This document shows, piece by piece, positions 8,328 to 16,990 of a DNA stretch of 64,000 bases. Source of the stretch: Flavobacteriales bacterium (lineage in GTDB: Bacteria; Bacteroidota; Bacteroidia; Flavobacteriales_F; PHOS-HE28); NCBI GenBank assembly GCA_016703105.1, contig JADJCS010000001.1, positions 372,001 to 436,000 on the forward strand, given 5' to 3'. The notes beneath the pieces were generated by a model, which saw only the letters and a program-made list of their open reading frames with translations, was not told the origin of the DNA and made no database searches. The position numbers and the translations under genes are program-made. How positions within the stretch are numbered: position 1 is the stretch's first letter; each line of letters opens with the position of its first letter.

Positions 8328-9281
8328 ATGACACCGTTCCTGCGCTGTTCGATCGCCTCGCTCCTTTTCCCCATGGCCTCGATGCCGGGCGTGTTCGCAC
8401 AGGATGAGGCGCGCGGGTTCAAGCCGATGTGGGAGGTTGGAGATAGCCGCACCACGACCACTACGCGTCAGGCGCAGGAAGTGAAGTACGGCCTGGTGGA
8501 AGAGGATACGACCTATATGACCAGTTCCACGATAGAAGTGGCTGGTATGGATCCGAACGCGTATGCCTTGGAGGTGCGCTACACCAACGTGGCCTTACAG
8601 GCGGTGGCTGCCTTCTATGACGGCCTCGGGGAGGAACTGAAGGCCTACCAGGACCTCGTGCTCGCGTACCATGCGGACAAGAAAACCGGAGCAGCGGAGC
8701 TACAGAACTGGAAGGAGGCGCAGGCTTTCATGGACCGCAGCTTCATAGCGATCAGCCGGGTGATGGAGAAGCAGGGGCCGGAGGCTTCGCGTACCGCGGA
8801 GCGGGCGTTCGCGCCTTTGAAGAGCGTGTTCGCGAGCAAGGAGAGCATCGAGGCGTACATGGAGAGCCAGGTCGGGTTCCTTTTCTTCCCTTTTGGCAAG
8901 ACGTTCACACCGGGGGACACGCTGCGGATGGAGGAATGGGCCGAGAACCCGTTCAACCCGGAGGATAGCGTTGCGCGGACGACGCTGGCCTGGCTGGTGG
9001 ACGCCGACGGCCCTGGAGGCCTGTGCGAGGTTCATTCGACGGTGCTCCTCGATCTGACCGCTTACAAGGAGGGTGTGAAGTCCACGATGCGGAAGGCGGG
9101 CGGTTCGGTCAAGGAGATCGATGGGATCGACTTCGATGCCACGAACAGCATGGTGATCACATTCGACGAGATCACGACCTGGCCGACCAAAGTGGTCCAG
9201 AAGGGGAACGTGGTGGCCAGCGATGCCAAAGGGCGAAAGGAGAAGTCGGTGGTGACGACGACGGTGTTGAACCAGCCATGA
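8328..9281 (+). CDS. Exported hypothetical protein (317 aa)
   Basis: ATG 8328 opens a signal peptide (MTPFLRCSIASLLFPMASM, cleavage after VFAQ). The longer in-frame start at 8244 places a charged stretch before it and is unlikely. The mature protein has an alpha-helical middle (residues about 80-180) and a C-terminal half with alternating beta-type patterns, including EFAENP-like acidic turns and a repeated T-rich end. No known domain is apparent. The stop is 17 nt from the end of the convergent hydrolase gene. Confidence 0.65.
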   Translation: MTPFLRCSIASLLFPMASMPGVFAQDEARGFKPMWEVGDSRTTTTTRQAQEVKYGLVEEDTTYMTSSTIEVAGMDPNAYALEVRYTNVALQAVAAFYDGLGEELKAYQDLVLAYHADKKTGAAELQNWKEAQAFMDRSFIAISRVMEKQGPEASRTAERAFAPLKSVFASKESIEAYMESQVGFLFFPFGKTFTPGDTLRMEEWAENPFNPEDSVARTTLAWLVDADGPGGLCEVHSTVLLDLTAYKEGVKSTMRKAGGSVKEIDGIDFDATNSMVITFDEITTWPTKVVQKGNVVASDAKGRKEKSVVTTTVLNQP

Positions 9282-9297
9282 GTTACGCGGGCAATAC

Positions 9298-10002
9298 TCA
9301 CTCTGGCCTGCTCTTCTTCCCCTCCAGTTCCTTGATCACCCTCGCCGCATTGCTGTTGTTGGGGTCCATGGCGAAGGACTTCTTGTAGTTGACCAAGGCC
9401 AGCTCCTCTTCGCCGTTCTTCAGGCACGCCTCCGCATAGCTGTCGTACACGTTGGAGCTCGTGGGATAGAGGTGCATGTTGACGTAGAAGATGTCCCGGG
9501 CCAGCACGGTCTTGCCTGTTGCCATGAGGCTGTAGCCGAAGTCGTTGAGCCGACCCTCATGTACCGCCTCATCCTCTGGGGCCGCTGACTTGAGTGTGCG
9601 ATAGGCTGCGACCGCTTCGTCCGGCTTGCCCGCCAGCACGAACTCGAAGGGGATGTGCTCCTCATCGGTCATGCGCGGATAACCGTTCTCCACGCTGCCA
9701 TCGTTCTCGTTCAATCGCAGCATTCTCGCGGCGCTATCCCCTACCGCTTGCTTGAACTGGATGGGGCGGGCATCCTCGCGGCTGATGAAGGTGCTGTCCG
9801 AGATGCGGAAGATCTCGACCGCTTCATCTTCCATGGTCTGCTTGAACAGGCGCGTGCCCTTGTGCGATACGGTCACGAACGCATCGCTGCCGGTGCGGTA
9901 GCGCCCGCTCACTTTTTGCAAGGAGGCGATATCGTTTTCCAATTTGGTGTAGGTGGGGATATAGCCCTCCCAGTCGTACGCCCGAGCCACGGAGCGGATC
10001 AA
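9298..10002 (-). CDS. C-terminal half of the serine hydrolase (frame-shifted part, TPR-like)
   Basis: This reading frame continues the beta-lactamase-family gene at 9999-11120 and shares four nucleotides with it (TTG start over the TGA stop). The first residues, IRSVARAYDWEGY, match the place in such hydrolases where the core fold ends and the accessory domain starts. The last 90 residues form a TPR-like helical repeat (AVAAYRTLK, ARDIFYVNMHLYP, ALVNYKKSFAMDPNN). One extra base near 10005-10012 would fuse both halves (FYxELIRS). It could be translated by re-initiation at the overlap, but a sequencing error or true frameshift is more likely. Confidence 0.7.
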   Translation of the reverse strand: MIRSVARAYDWEGYIPTYTKLENDIASLQKVSGRYRTGSDAFVTVSHKGTRLFKQTMEDEAVEIFRISDSTFISREDARPIQFKQAVGDSAARMLRLNENDGSVENGYPRMTDEEHIPFEFVLAGKPDEAVAAYRTLKSAAPEDEAVHEGRLNDFGYSLMATGKTVLARDIFYVNMHLYPTSSNVYDSYAEACLKNGEEELALVNYKKSFAMDPNNSNAARVIKELEGKKSRPE

Positions 10003-11120
10003 CTCCCGTAGAAGTCCGGTTGATTGGCGTTGATCAGAACCACGACGCCGTAGCCCTTATCACGGTGCGCCATGAACTGGGCGCAAAAGCCCTCGTCCCA
10101 TCCGCCGTGCTCGAAGTAGGGCTCGCCTTGGAGGGTCTGGAGGAACACGCCCACACCCGCGTCCGGGCCTTTGTATTCGTTGAGCATCATCGCGGCCGAT
10201 GCCTTCGAAAGCACGGCACCCTTCTCCCCTTTGTAGGTGCGTTGCAGGTCGATGACGTACTTGGCGAGGTCCTCGGCGGTGGTCCACAGACCGGCGGCGG
10301 CCATTTCCGGATAGGTGTGCCGCTTTCCCTTCGTCATGGAACCATCGGGCACGTAACCGGTGGCGGCCATCTTCAAGCGTCCCCCAGTGAGCGGTTGTTC
10401 GTAGGTGCTGCGGGTCATGCCCAATGGGCGCAACACGAGTTCGTCCATGATATCCGGGAAAGCAGCGCCTTTCGCATCCATCATCAGCTGTTGCATGATG
10501 CAATAGCCTCCACCGGAATAGCGAAAGCCTTCACCGGGCAGCTTGTCCACTACGATGGGCGGTGAGTTGGCGGGCGCTTCGCCGCTCAGGACCTGCGTGA
10601 TCGTGGGTACCGGAAGGTCGGGGCTGTAGCCCAGGAAGCCATGCACGGTGGTACCCGCCATGTGGCCCAGCAACAGTTTCGGGGTGACCTTCTGTTCTTG
10701 GGTGAATTCGTTCTCCGGCAGTTCCCACGAGCGCAATTGGGTGTTCACGTCCGTGTCCAAACCGATGAGGCCCAGCTCTGCCAGCTTCAGTGCGCCATAC
10801 GTGGCTACAGGCTTGCTGATGGAGCCCGCCTGAAAAAGCGTGGTATCGGTCACCGGCTGCTTGGTCTCCTTGTCCATCACGCCATAGCTCTTCACCCAGG
10901 CGATCTTGTTGTCCTTGATCACCGCGATGCTCACACCTGGCACACCGTAGTGCGCCATGCGCTCCTCGATGGTCCACAACGAGTCCCCTTCGAGATAGAC
11001 CCTGTGGCCCAGTCCGGTCTCGACTTTTTGGATCAGGTCCTTGCCATCCTCCACCGGGGCCGGGTTGGCACATGAGAAGAGCAAGCCGAACGACAGAAAA
11101 TGAAATAGTGCGTTCCTCAT
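9999..11120 (-). CDS. Serine hydrolase, beta-lactamase / class C family, lipoprotein
   Basis: The protein starts with a lipobox signal (FGLLFSCAN), so it is probably membrane-anchored. The penicillin-binding/beta-lactamase fold shows its three motifs: SISK (nucleophile Ser and Lys), YSGG (the Y-x-N position) and FEHGGWDEG near the end. Such proteins act as D-aminopeptidases, esterases or peptidases on cell-wall or small substrates. Drug resistance is not implied. The frame ends prematurely at GS after NQPDFY; the rest of the protein is read in the adjacent frame (9298-10002). It is divergent from the Crp-family gene. Confidence 0.85.
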   Translation of the reverse strand: MRNALFHFLSFGLLFSCANPAPVEDGKDLIQKVETGLGHRVYLEGDSLWTIEERMAHYGVPGVSIAVIKDNKIAWVKSYGVMDKETKQPVTDTTLFQAGSISKPVATYGALKLAELGLIGLDTDVNTQLRSWELPENEFTQEQKVTPKLLLGHMAGTTVHGFLGYSPDLPVPTITQVLSGEAPANSPPIVVDKLPGEGFRYSGGGYCIMQQLMMDAKGAAFPDIMDELVLRPLGMTRSTYEQPLTGGRLKMAATGYVPDGSMTKGKRHTYPEMAAAGLWTTAEDLAKYVIDLQRTYKGEKGAVLSKASAAMMLNEYKGPDAGVGVFLQTLQGEPYFEHGGWDEGFCAQFMAHRDKGYGVVVLINANQPDFYGS

Positions 11121-11248
11121 TGTGAGCTTTCGATGCAGGGTTGGACCAAGTAATACGCGCTGGTAAGGTCGTGTTTGCTTCCACAGATACCATCGCTAGA
11201 TGTGGGGCCTGGGGTGTACTGTTCGATCCCGGGCACTTACTTCGGGCC

Positions 11249-11812
11249 GTGGAACTCGTTCGCCGCACCATTGAACGCTACGTGCCGTTGCGTGACACTG
11301 AATGGCAGCGCATCGCGCCGCATTGGACGGAGCATGCCTTCAGCCGGGGTGCGTTCGTGAGCGCGGTAGGGCAAGTGGAACAGCGCTTCTACATCGTGAA
11401 GAGCGGCGTGCAGCGCCTGTCCTTTCCGCACGATGGGCAGGATATCTGCGTCGGCTTCGCCTACGATGGGAGTTGGAGCGGGGACTATGCCTCCTTCGTC
11501 ACACGCAAGCCAGGCCAATTCGATGTAGTGGCCATCACCGACAGCGTGCTGCTGGGTATCCGCCATGAAGACCTTCAACGGCTCTACTCTGAACTGCCCA
11601 TCATGGAGCGCTTCGGGCGCTTGATCATGGAGGAACTACTTGTGGGCCGTGGAACCCGGGAGATCGAACAATTGAGCCTGAGCGCGGAGGATCGCTATGA
11701 TCGTCTGGTGGCCCGCAGCCCGCATCTCTTGCAGCTGGTCCCGCAGAAGGACATCGCCAGTTATTTGCGCATGACACCGGAGACCTTCAGCCGGTTGCGG
11801 CGGAAGCGTTGA
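11249..11812 (+). CDS. Crp/Fnr-family transcriptional regulator
   Basis: The protein has an N-terminal cyclic-nucleotide-binding-type beta roll (FSRGAFVSAVGQVEQRFYI, with VVAITDSVLLGI at its end), a dimerisation helix and a short C-terminal helix-turn-helix (KDIASYLRMTPETFSRLRRK). The start is uncertain. GTG 11249 (VELVRRTIERYVPL) gives 187 residues and the usual family N-terminus; in-frame starts exist back to TTG 11141. No Fnr-type cysteine cluster is present, so it is not an iron-sulfur oxygen sensor. Bacteroidota proteins of this type often respond to unknown small ligands. The gene is divergent from the serine hydrolase. Confidence 0.82.
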   Translation: MELVRRTIERYVPLRDTEWQRIAPHWTEHAFSRGAFVSAVGQVEQRFYIVKSGVQRLSFPHDGQDICVGFAYDGSWSGDYASFVTRKPGQFDVVAITDSVLLGIRHEDLQRLYSELPIMERFGRLIMEELLVGRGTREIEQLSLSAEDRYDRLVARSPHLLQLVPQKDIASYLRMTPETFSRLRRKR

Positions 11813-11868
11813 GCCGTTCTTGATCCATATCAAGTGGACGTGGCCCTGCCATGTGATCCCTTTGCCGC

Positions 11869-12453
11869 ATGAACACAACCCAATTGATCGATGACCTGAG
11901 CGCGGTGCTCCGCGCGCAGATCGCCCGGGCGAAGGAGATCCAGAAAATGCCCGCGGACGTCCTCCTGCGCCGCCCCGCTCCGGACCAATGGAACACAGTG
12001 GAGGTCTTCGAACACATGAACTTGAGCAGCGGGGTCTACCTCAAGGGATTGAAAGATGTGTTCGTACGGCGGGCCACCGCGGTAAAGCCGAACGCAGCGT
12101 TCCGTCCGGGCCTGTTGGGCAACTACTTCACCAAGGGCATGCTCCCGAAACCCGACGGGCGGATCGCCTTGCGCATGAAGACGATGAAGATGTTCGATCC
12201 GCCGAGGAACCAGGGCGCATCGTCGGAGAGCATCGCGCGGTTCATCACCCTGTGCGAAGCCTTCCTGCAACTGCTTGAAAAGGCCCGTACCACCGACCTG
12301 AACGCGATGAAGGTGCCGAGCTCCCTGGGGCCGATCATCCGGTTCAAAGCCGGTGATGCGTTCCGGTTCCCCATCGCGCACCAGCAGCGGCACTTCCTGC
12401 AGATCGAGCGCGCGTTAGGACGTGGGGTGCAAGCGCCTACGAGCGCAGGGTGA
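11869..12453 (+). CDS. DinB-family (DinB_2) metal-binding helical protein
   Basis: The 194-residue protein has the DinB/YfiT four-helix-bundle pattern. The metal-binding His occurs in VEVFEHMNLSS and the C-terminal pair in FPIAHQQRHFLQIER. Family members bind Ni or Zn. Some are thiol transferases, and many have unknown targets. The N-terminal helix lacks any signal sequence, so the protein is cytoplasmic. The box tccctttg just before the ATG resembles the local TAnnTTTG promoter element but lacks the TA. It starts 56 nt after the Crp-type gene and may be co-transcribed. Confidence 0.8.
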   Translation: MNTTQLIDDLSAVLRAQIARAKEIQKMPADVLLRRPAPDQWNTVEVFEHMNLSSGVYLKGLKDVFVRRATAVKPNAAFRPGLLGNYFTKGMLPKPDGRIALRMKTMKMFDPPRNQGASSESIARFITLCEAFLQLLEKARTTDLNAMKVPSSLGPIIRFKAGDAFRFPIAHQQRHFLQIERALGRGVQAPTSAG

Positions 12454-12600
12454 GCTAAGATCCGGATCGACGAATTGGAGCTTCAAGATCTCCCCGCTCG
12501 CGGTGAGCCGTGTGTGGTGGCGGTCGCCGGTATGCCCGACGGAAGGAGATGACATGGCGGTGGTGCGCTATTTGAGAGCAACGAAAGTGATACCCCGTGC

Positions 12601-13353
12601 ATGGAACTTCTGGATATCCTCATCGCCCTGCTCACCCTGATCACGCTCGAGGTGGTGCTGGGCATCGACAATGTGATCTTCATCTCTATTCTGGCGGATC
12701 GCCTGCCGGAAGAGCAACGGGACCGCCTGAGGCGCCTGGGACTCGCGCTGGCCATGGTGATCCGGCTTGGGTTGCTGGCGCTGGTGGCCTGGATCATGAA
12801 GCTGGATACGGATCTTTTCACCCTCGTCGGCCGGGGCTTCAGCGGCAAGGACATCATCCTGTTCTTGGGCGGAGGATTCCTGTTGGTGAAGGCCACGCGG
12901 GAGATCTACCACATGACAGAGCAGGCGAAGCAGGGCGCACCGGCCGCCTCCTTCAGAACCTTTGGGGCCGCGCTGGTGCAAGTGCTCGTGCTGGACATGG
13001 TGTTCTCCGTCGATTCGATCATCACCGCGGTGGGGATGGTGGATGAACTATGGATGATGTATGTGGCGGTGGTGGTAACGGTGGTCATCATGCTCATCGC
13101 TTCGAAACCGATCGCGACGTTCATCACCGACCATCCGTCCTTCAAAGTGCTGGCTCTGGCGTTCCTTATGGTGATCGGTGTGGCACTGGTGGCCGAGGGC
13201 ATGGGGCAACACCTCCCCAAAGGCTACATCTATGGACCGATGGCCTTCGCCTTTTTCGTGGATGTGTTGCAGATGCGGGTGTTGCGGGGAGACCCGAAGG
13301 ATAAGACGGGCGGAAGAGCCGCCCGGCAGAGATCCAGCGGGACGGGCCCGTGA
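12601..13353 (+). CDS. TerC-family integral membrane protein
   Basis: This 250-residue protein has about seven transmembrane helices and the two signature acidic motifs of the TerC/Alx family: EVVLGIDNVIFI in helix 1 and DMVFSVDSIITAV in the middle. Related proteins export Mn2+ or Ca2+ at the membrane during protein secretion, or are tied to tellurite tolerance. The C-terminus is a short basic tail. I looked for a manganese (yybP-ykoY) riboswitch upstream and did not see one. The start at ATG 12601 puts helix 1 immediately after the N-terminus. Confidence 0.92.
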   Translation: MELLDILIALLTLITLEVVLGIDNVIFISILADRLPEEQRDRLRRLGLALAMVIRLGLLALVAWIMKLDTDLFTLVGRGFSGKDIILFLGGGFLLVKATREIYHMTEQAKQGAPAASFRTFGAALVQVLVLDMVFSVDSIITAVGMVDELWMMYVAVVVTVVIMLIASKPIATFITDHPSFKVLALAFLMVIGVALVAEGMGQHLPKGYIYGPMAFAFFVDVLQMRVLRGDPKDKTGGRAARQRSSGTGP

Positions 13354-13482
13354 TCGAAATTCCTTTTCAACTCCACCACACCGATCGGCACTGTCGACGG
13401 TCGTTCGGCGCTGGTGGCGCTCTACCCGAACCTTGCGAAGGAGCTGTTGCGCGTCCGCATAGCGGAAAGATGCTCTAAAATG

Positions 13483-13508
13483 CGAAGCCCCCTGGATCGG
13501 GGGCTTCG
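13483..13508. terminator. Bidirectional stem-loop between terC and the ompA-type gene
   Basis: A perfect 10-bp stem cgaagccccc / gggggcttcg with a 6-nt loop lies between the convergent genes. It has tgctctaaaa on one side and few T residues on the other, so it could serve both. Confidence 0.8.
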
Positions 13509-13530
13509 TGCATAGCGAATGAGTACCTCT

Positions 13531-14418
13531 CTACTTCTCCCCTTCCGTCGCCGCCTTCATGCCATCCTCGATCATCTTGTAGAACTCGTCGATCTTGGGC
13601 AGGATCACGATGCGCGTGCGGCGGTTGGCGGACTTGTGTTCGGGTGTATCGTTCGGCACCAAGGGCACGAACTCACTACGGCCTCCTGCGGTGATCCGCG
13701 ATGGGGCCACGCCCAGTTCGGTGGTGAACACGCGCGTGATCGCCGTGGCGCGCAGCACGCTAAGGTCCCAATTGTCCTTTACGCAATCCTTGGCGATGGG
13801 CACATCGTCCGTGTGGCCTTCGATCAGCACGTCCATTTCGGGTTTGTCGTTCACCACGGTGGCGACTTTGGCCAGCACATCCTTGGCCCTGGGGCTGATC
13901 TCCGTGCTGCCGCTTTTGAAGAGCATCTTGTCACTGAGCGAAATGAAGACCACGCTCTTCTCCACGTTCACGGTCACGTCCGTATCGTTCAAGTTGCCCA
14001 GCGAGCTCTTCAGGCTGATGACCAACGCCAACGTCACGGAGTCCTTCTTGGTCAGAGCGTCCTGCATCCTGCGGATCTGTAGATCTTTCTCACGGATGTT
14101 CTCCAGGGACTTCTCCAGGTTCTCGGCCTCCTTGGCGCTCAGCGTAGCCATATTCCCCACGTTGTTCAGCAAGGCGGCGTTGGTGGTGCTCATCTCGTTC
14201 ACCCGCTCTTGCAAGTGTTGGTTGCTGGACTCCAGCCCGGCAATCCGGGTGTTCAATGCGTTCTTGTCGCTCTCGCAAGCGCTCAACGCCCGGTTCGCCT
14301 CATCCAGCTTGTTGTGCAGGGTCTGGTTCGAGGCCTGGATGGCGACGTATTTCTTCTTCGAGACGCATGACGCGAGAAGAACGATAAGGGCGAACGAGAA
14401 GAGTACGGTGCGTTTCAT
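13531..14418 (-). CDS. OmpA-family lipoprotein with coiled-coil stalk
   Basis: The signal peptide ends in a lipobox (LIVLLASCVSK). Residues about 25-140 form a coiled coil. The OmpA-like peptidoglycan-binding domain follows (VLIEGHTDDVPI, NWDLSVLRA, RRTRIVI). It would anchor the outer membrane or an envelope complex to the cell wall. The box TATCTTCG lies upstream on the minus strand, a variant of the local promoter element. Length (295 aa) and motifs are normal for the family. Confidence 0.9.
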   Translation of the reverse strand: MKRTVLFSFALIVLLASCVSKKKYVAIQASNQTLHNKLDEANRALSACESDKNALNTRIAGLESSNQHLQERVNEMSTTNAALLNNVGNMATLSAKEAENLEKSLENIREKDLQIRRMQDALTKKDSVTLALVISLKSSLGNLNDTDVTVNVEKSVVFISLSDKMLFKSGSTEISPRAKDVLAKVATVVNDKPEMDVLIEGHTDDVPIAKDCVKDNWDLSVLRATAITRVFTTELGVAPSRITAGGRSEFVPLVPNDTPEHKSANRRTRIVILPKIDEFYKMIEDGMKAATEGEK

Positions 14419-14525
14419 GGAAGTGATCGGTTGTGGTAGCCGCTTCGAAGATAGCCAGGTGAATAGTGTGCCATGTTCGTTCAGTGCGATCCACCTGCCC
14501 GTTCGGGCAAGTTCCTACCCATCGC

Positions 14526-14981
14526 TCAGTTTTTTTCCTCGATCTCCAGGCTCATCTCTTTCCCCGTGCTGTCCTGCATCTCCACCTTCACTTCCATTTT
14601 GTCGCCCACACGGTTCACGTTCACCGTGCCGCCGGGGATGCTGATGGTGGTGTCACCCTGGAAATCGGAGCCCTCCAACCCTTTCACGATGGCATGGACG
14701 CCGTGGTCCTTGCCGCCATGGCCGCCCTTGCAACAGGCGCCCATGCCTTCCCCTCCGTGCGCACATGCCGCAGCACCATGCCCGCCTTTGCAGCACGATC
14801 CCTTGCCTTCGCTGCCATGGGCGCACGCCGCAGCGCCTTGGCCACAGCTCATTTCGTTCCCACAGCCACCGCGATGGCAACTACCGCCCCCGCACATGCG
14901 GCAGCACAAGCAGCAAATGACAAAGCCCAGTGCGAAAGAGAGCAAGCTGAAGAGGAGGATCTTGGACCAGTTGGTGTTCAT
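14526..14981 (-). CDS. Small membrane protein with Cys/His/Gly-rich repeats, probable metal binding
   Basis: ATG 14981 gives 151 residues. The order is: one N-terminal transmembrane helix (ILLFSLLSFALGFVICCLCC), then a Cys/His/Gly-rich segment in which GSCCKGGHGAAACAHGGEG occurs about twice, then a small folded C-terminal part (VKGLEGSDFQGDTTISIPGG onward). The density of Cys and His in short repeats suggests binding of Zn, Cu or Ni outside the inner membrane. No family is recognised. The upstream in-frame start at 15104 would overlap the divergent gene and is rejected. Confidence 0.7.
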   Translation of the reverse strand: MNTNWSKILLFSLLSFALGFVICCLCCRMCGGGSCHRGGCGNEMSCGQGAAACAHGSEGKGSCCKGGHGAAACAHGGEGMGACCKGGHGGKDHGVHAIVKGLEGSDFQGDTTISIPGGTVNVNRVGDKMEVKVEMQDSTGKEMSLEIEEKN

Positions 14982-15067
14982 GGAGGTAAAGGTAGTCGCG
15001 CGGTCGGAAGGGGGTTCGCATGAACCGAACACGAGGCGCCGTGTACCGCTTGGGCAAAACCCTTCCC

Positions 15068-16042
15068 ATGCCTTCGCCGACCTCTTTCCTTCCTCTCGCC
15101 GCATTGATCCTCCACCTGCCCGCGTTCGCCCAGGTTTCAGGCAACCTGTGGTACGACGAGAACACGCGCATCTTCTTCCAACAGGCGGAACAGCCCGTGA
15201 AAGCCACGGTGCAAGGCAATATGTTGGTACTCGAGGTGAACGCCATGATGAACGCGCGGGCGGACAGCTATATGGCCATCTTCCACCTGAGCCAGGTGGG
15301 CCAGAGCGCCGAGGAAGCGGACAGCCTGATGACCACCCGTATCGATGGCCTGCTCGATCGCATGAAGCGCGAGAAGCTGAAGGTGGACGACGTGTTCGTG
15401 GACATGCTGAGCTTCGTTCCCGTGTTCGAGTATGAGACCTTGCGCAAGGGCTTCAGCAAGCACTACCAGGAGATCCCGGCGGGTTTTGAGATCCAGAAGA
15501 ACATCCACATCCGTTTCAGCGACCCGCGCATTCTGGACCGGCTGGTGACCGCCGCCGCCAAGGAGGAGATCTACGACCTGGTGAAGATGGACTACTATGT
15601 GGGTGACCAGGCCGCGTGCTATGACACGCTGCGGACCGTGGCCATGCGCGCGATGCAGAAGAAACTGGACGCGTTCGGCAAATTGGGCGTGGAGATCGAA
15701 GACAGCCATCGCACCGCGGCGGAGAAGAACGGTGCGTACTTCCCTCTGGAGCGATACACCGCCTACAAGGCGCATAGCAGCATGAGCTTGAACAGCCGCC
15801 GCAAAGGCCAGGTGGCGAACGATATCCGCAAGCCCAGCACGCTTTTCTACAACAAGGTGCCCTACAGCCAGTTCGACATCGTGCTGCGGCCGGAGATCAC
15901 CGAACCGCCGGTGCAATACACCTACAACCTCACGCTGCAGTGCCAGCTACCGCCCGCCTTCCCGGCGAAGGAGGTGAAGGAACTGGTGAAGTATGTATGG
16001 ATCACGGACAAGGGGGATATGCGGGAGTTGAACCTGCCTTGA
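15068..16042 (+). CDS. SIMPL (DUF541) domain exported protein
   Basis: ATG 15068 opens a signal peptide (PTSFLPLAALILHLPAFAQ). The rest matches the SIMPL/Oxidative-stress-defence (YggE) pattern: beta strands alternating with a long helix (SAEEADSLMTTRIDGLLDRM) and the repeat DVFVDMLSFVPVFEYE. Proteins of this family sit in the periplasm; functions are poorly known and include oxidative-stress tolerance and signalling. The longer start at 15020 adds 16 charged residues before the signal and is unlikely. Confidence 0.72.
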   Translation: MPSPTSFLPLAALILHLPAFAQVSGNLWYDENTRIFFQQAEQPVKATVQGNMLVLEVNAMMNARADSYMAIFHLSQVGQSAEEADSLMTTRIDGLLDRMKREKLKVDDVFVDMLSFVPVFEYETLRKGFSKHYQEIPAGFEIQKNIHIRFSDPRILDRLVTAAAKEEIYDLVKMDYYVGDQAACYDTLRTVAMRAMQKKLDAFGKLGVEIEDSHRTAAEKNGAYFPLERYTAYKAHSSMSLNSRRKGQVANDIRKPSTLFYNKVPYSQFDIVLRPEITEPPVQYTYNLTLQCQLPPAFPAKEVKELVKYVWITDKGDMRELNLP

Positions 16043-16115
16043 TCGATCCGTCAGAGACCGGTGATAGATCCATTTCAACAAAGGCATCTCACCGGTGGGT
16101 GATGCGATGGTCGGA

Positions 16116-16835
16116 TCAAGGACTGACCTTCTCCTTCGGGCGATCGGAATTCAGGTCGAACAACGAATACTGAACCCCGAACCTGGCGCGGTCGAGCCTT
16201 CCACGCGTCGAATTCAATTGGCTGGTTCCTGTGAGGTCCATATCATAGGTTCCAACAATCGTCCAATGTTCACTCACCTTGTACGCGGCACCTAAGGTCA
16301 CACGCATGGTTAGCAACACCCCGGGTGGTTCACCATGGAGGACCGTTTTTTCGGCCCGTACAACCTCCACGTACGTACCGTTCACTATTTCATGGTATGG
16401 CACGTACCGCTCCAGTTCGTAGCGATGCTCCAATGTGAACCCAAATCCCTGACCGAAAATAAGATCGAATTTGGGTACCAGTCTGACCAACATCGTAAGC
16501 GGAACGTCCAAGCGCTGCACAGCCATGCGAACCGTTCCATAGCTCCCTCCCCAATATGCATAGTCCGATGATGCAATGGATGTTCCTCGGTCGTATGCGA
16601 ACAGAATACCGGAGCTGAAACGAAAACTGTTCGATCGATTCGTGCTGAACCACAACCCGCCTGAAACGCCCCAATCCGCCTGAGGTCGACTGGGCGGCTT
16701 CGTGCCCAAGTTCGACGTTGTTTGATAGCGCATGGTCAGGCGCTCGATCGAGCCGAACAGACACGGCCCCCAATCAACCTGCGCTTTCACAGCGATCATC
16801 ATGCCTATCGCCAAGATCACCAACGGGATCCTCAT
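16116..16835 (-). CDS. Outer-membrane beta-barrel protein (239 aa)
   Basis: The start at 16835 gives a signal peptide (MRIPLVILAIGMMIAVKAQ); the upstream in-frame start adds unrelated charged residues. The mature part has alternating hydrophobic strands with many aromatic residues, for example GGLWFSTNRSNSFRFSSG, SYGTVRMAVQRLDVPLTML and ARFGVQYSLFDL. This pattern fits a small outer-membrane beta-barrel of the porin-family/OMP_b-brl type. The function is unknown. No nearby gene suggests a role. Confidence 0.72.
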   Translation of the reverse strand: MRIPLVILAIGMMIAVKAQVDWGPCLFGSIERLTMRYQTTSNLGTKPPSRPQADWGVSGGLWFSTNRSNSFRFSSGILFAYDRGTSIASSDYAYWGGSYGTVRMAVQRLDVPLTMLVRLVPKFDLIFGQGFGFTLEHRYELERYVPYHEIVNGTYVEVVRAEKTVLHGEPPGVLLTMRVTLGAAYKVSEHWTIVGTYDMDLTGTSQLNSTRGRLDRARFGVQYSLFDLNSDRPKEKVSP

Positions 16836-16990
16836 GTGCTTTGTAGATGCGTTGTACGATCCATCCAGGTGCTCTTTGCCAAGGTAGATCAACCTAGCGA
16901 ATTGACCAGGACCAAGGTCTTGCGGAACCACGGACCGGGGGGACAGCGGACAAGAAGATGGTGACCCTGCGCCGACAGTAGTTTCGCCGG

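Noticed and set aside
11141..11248. N-terminal extension of the Crp-type regulator
   Set aside because: The extra residues from TTG 11141 have no similarity to Crp N-termini and the region is the divergent promoter.
12454..12600. Manganese (yybP-ykoY) riboswitch before terC
   Set aside because: Checked because the family is often regulated this way; none of the conserved segments is visible.
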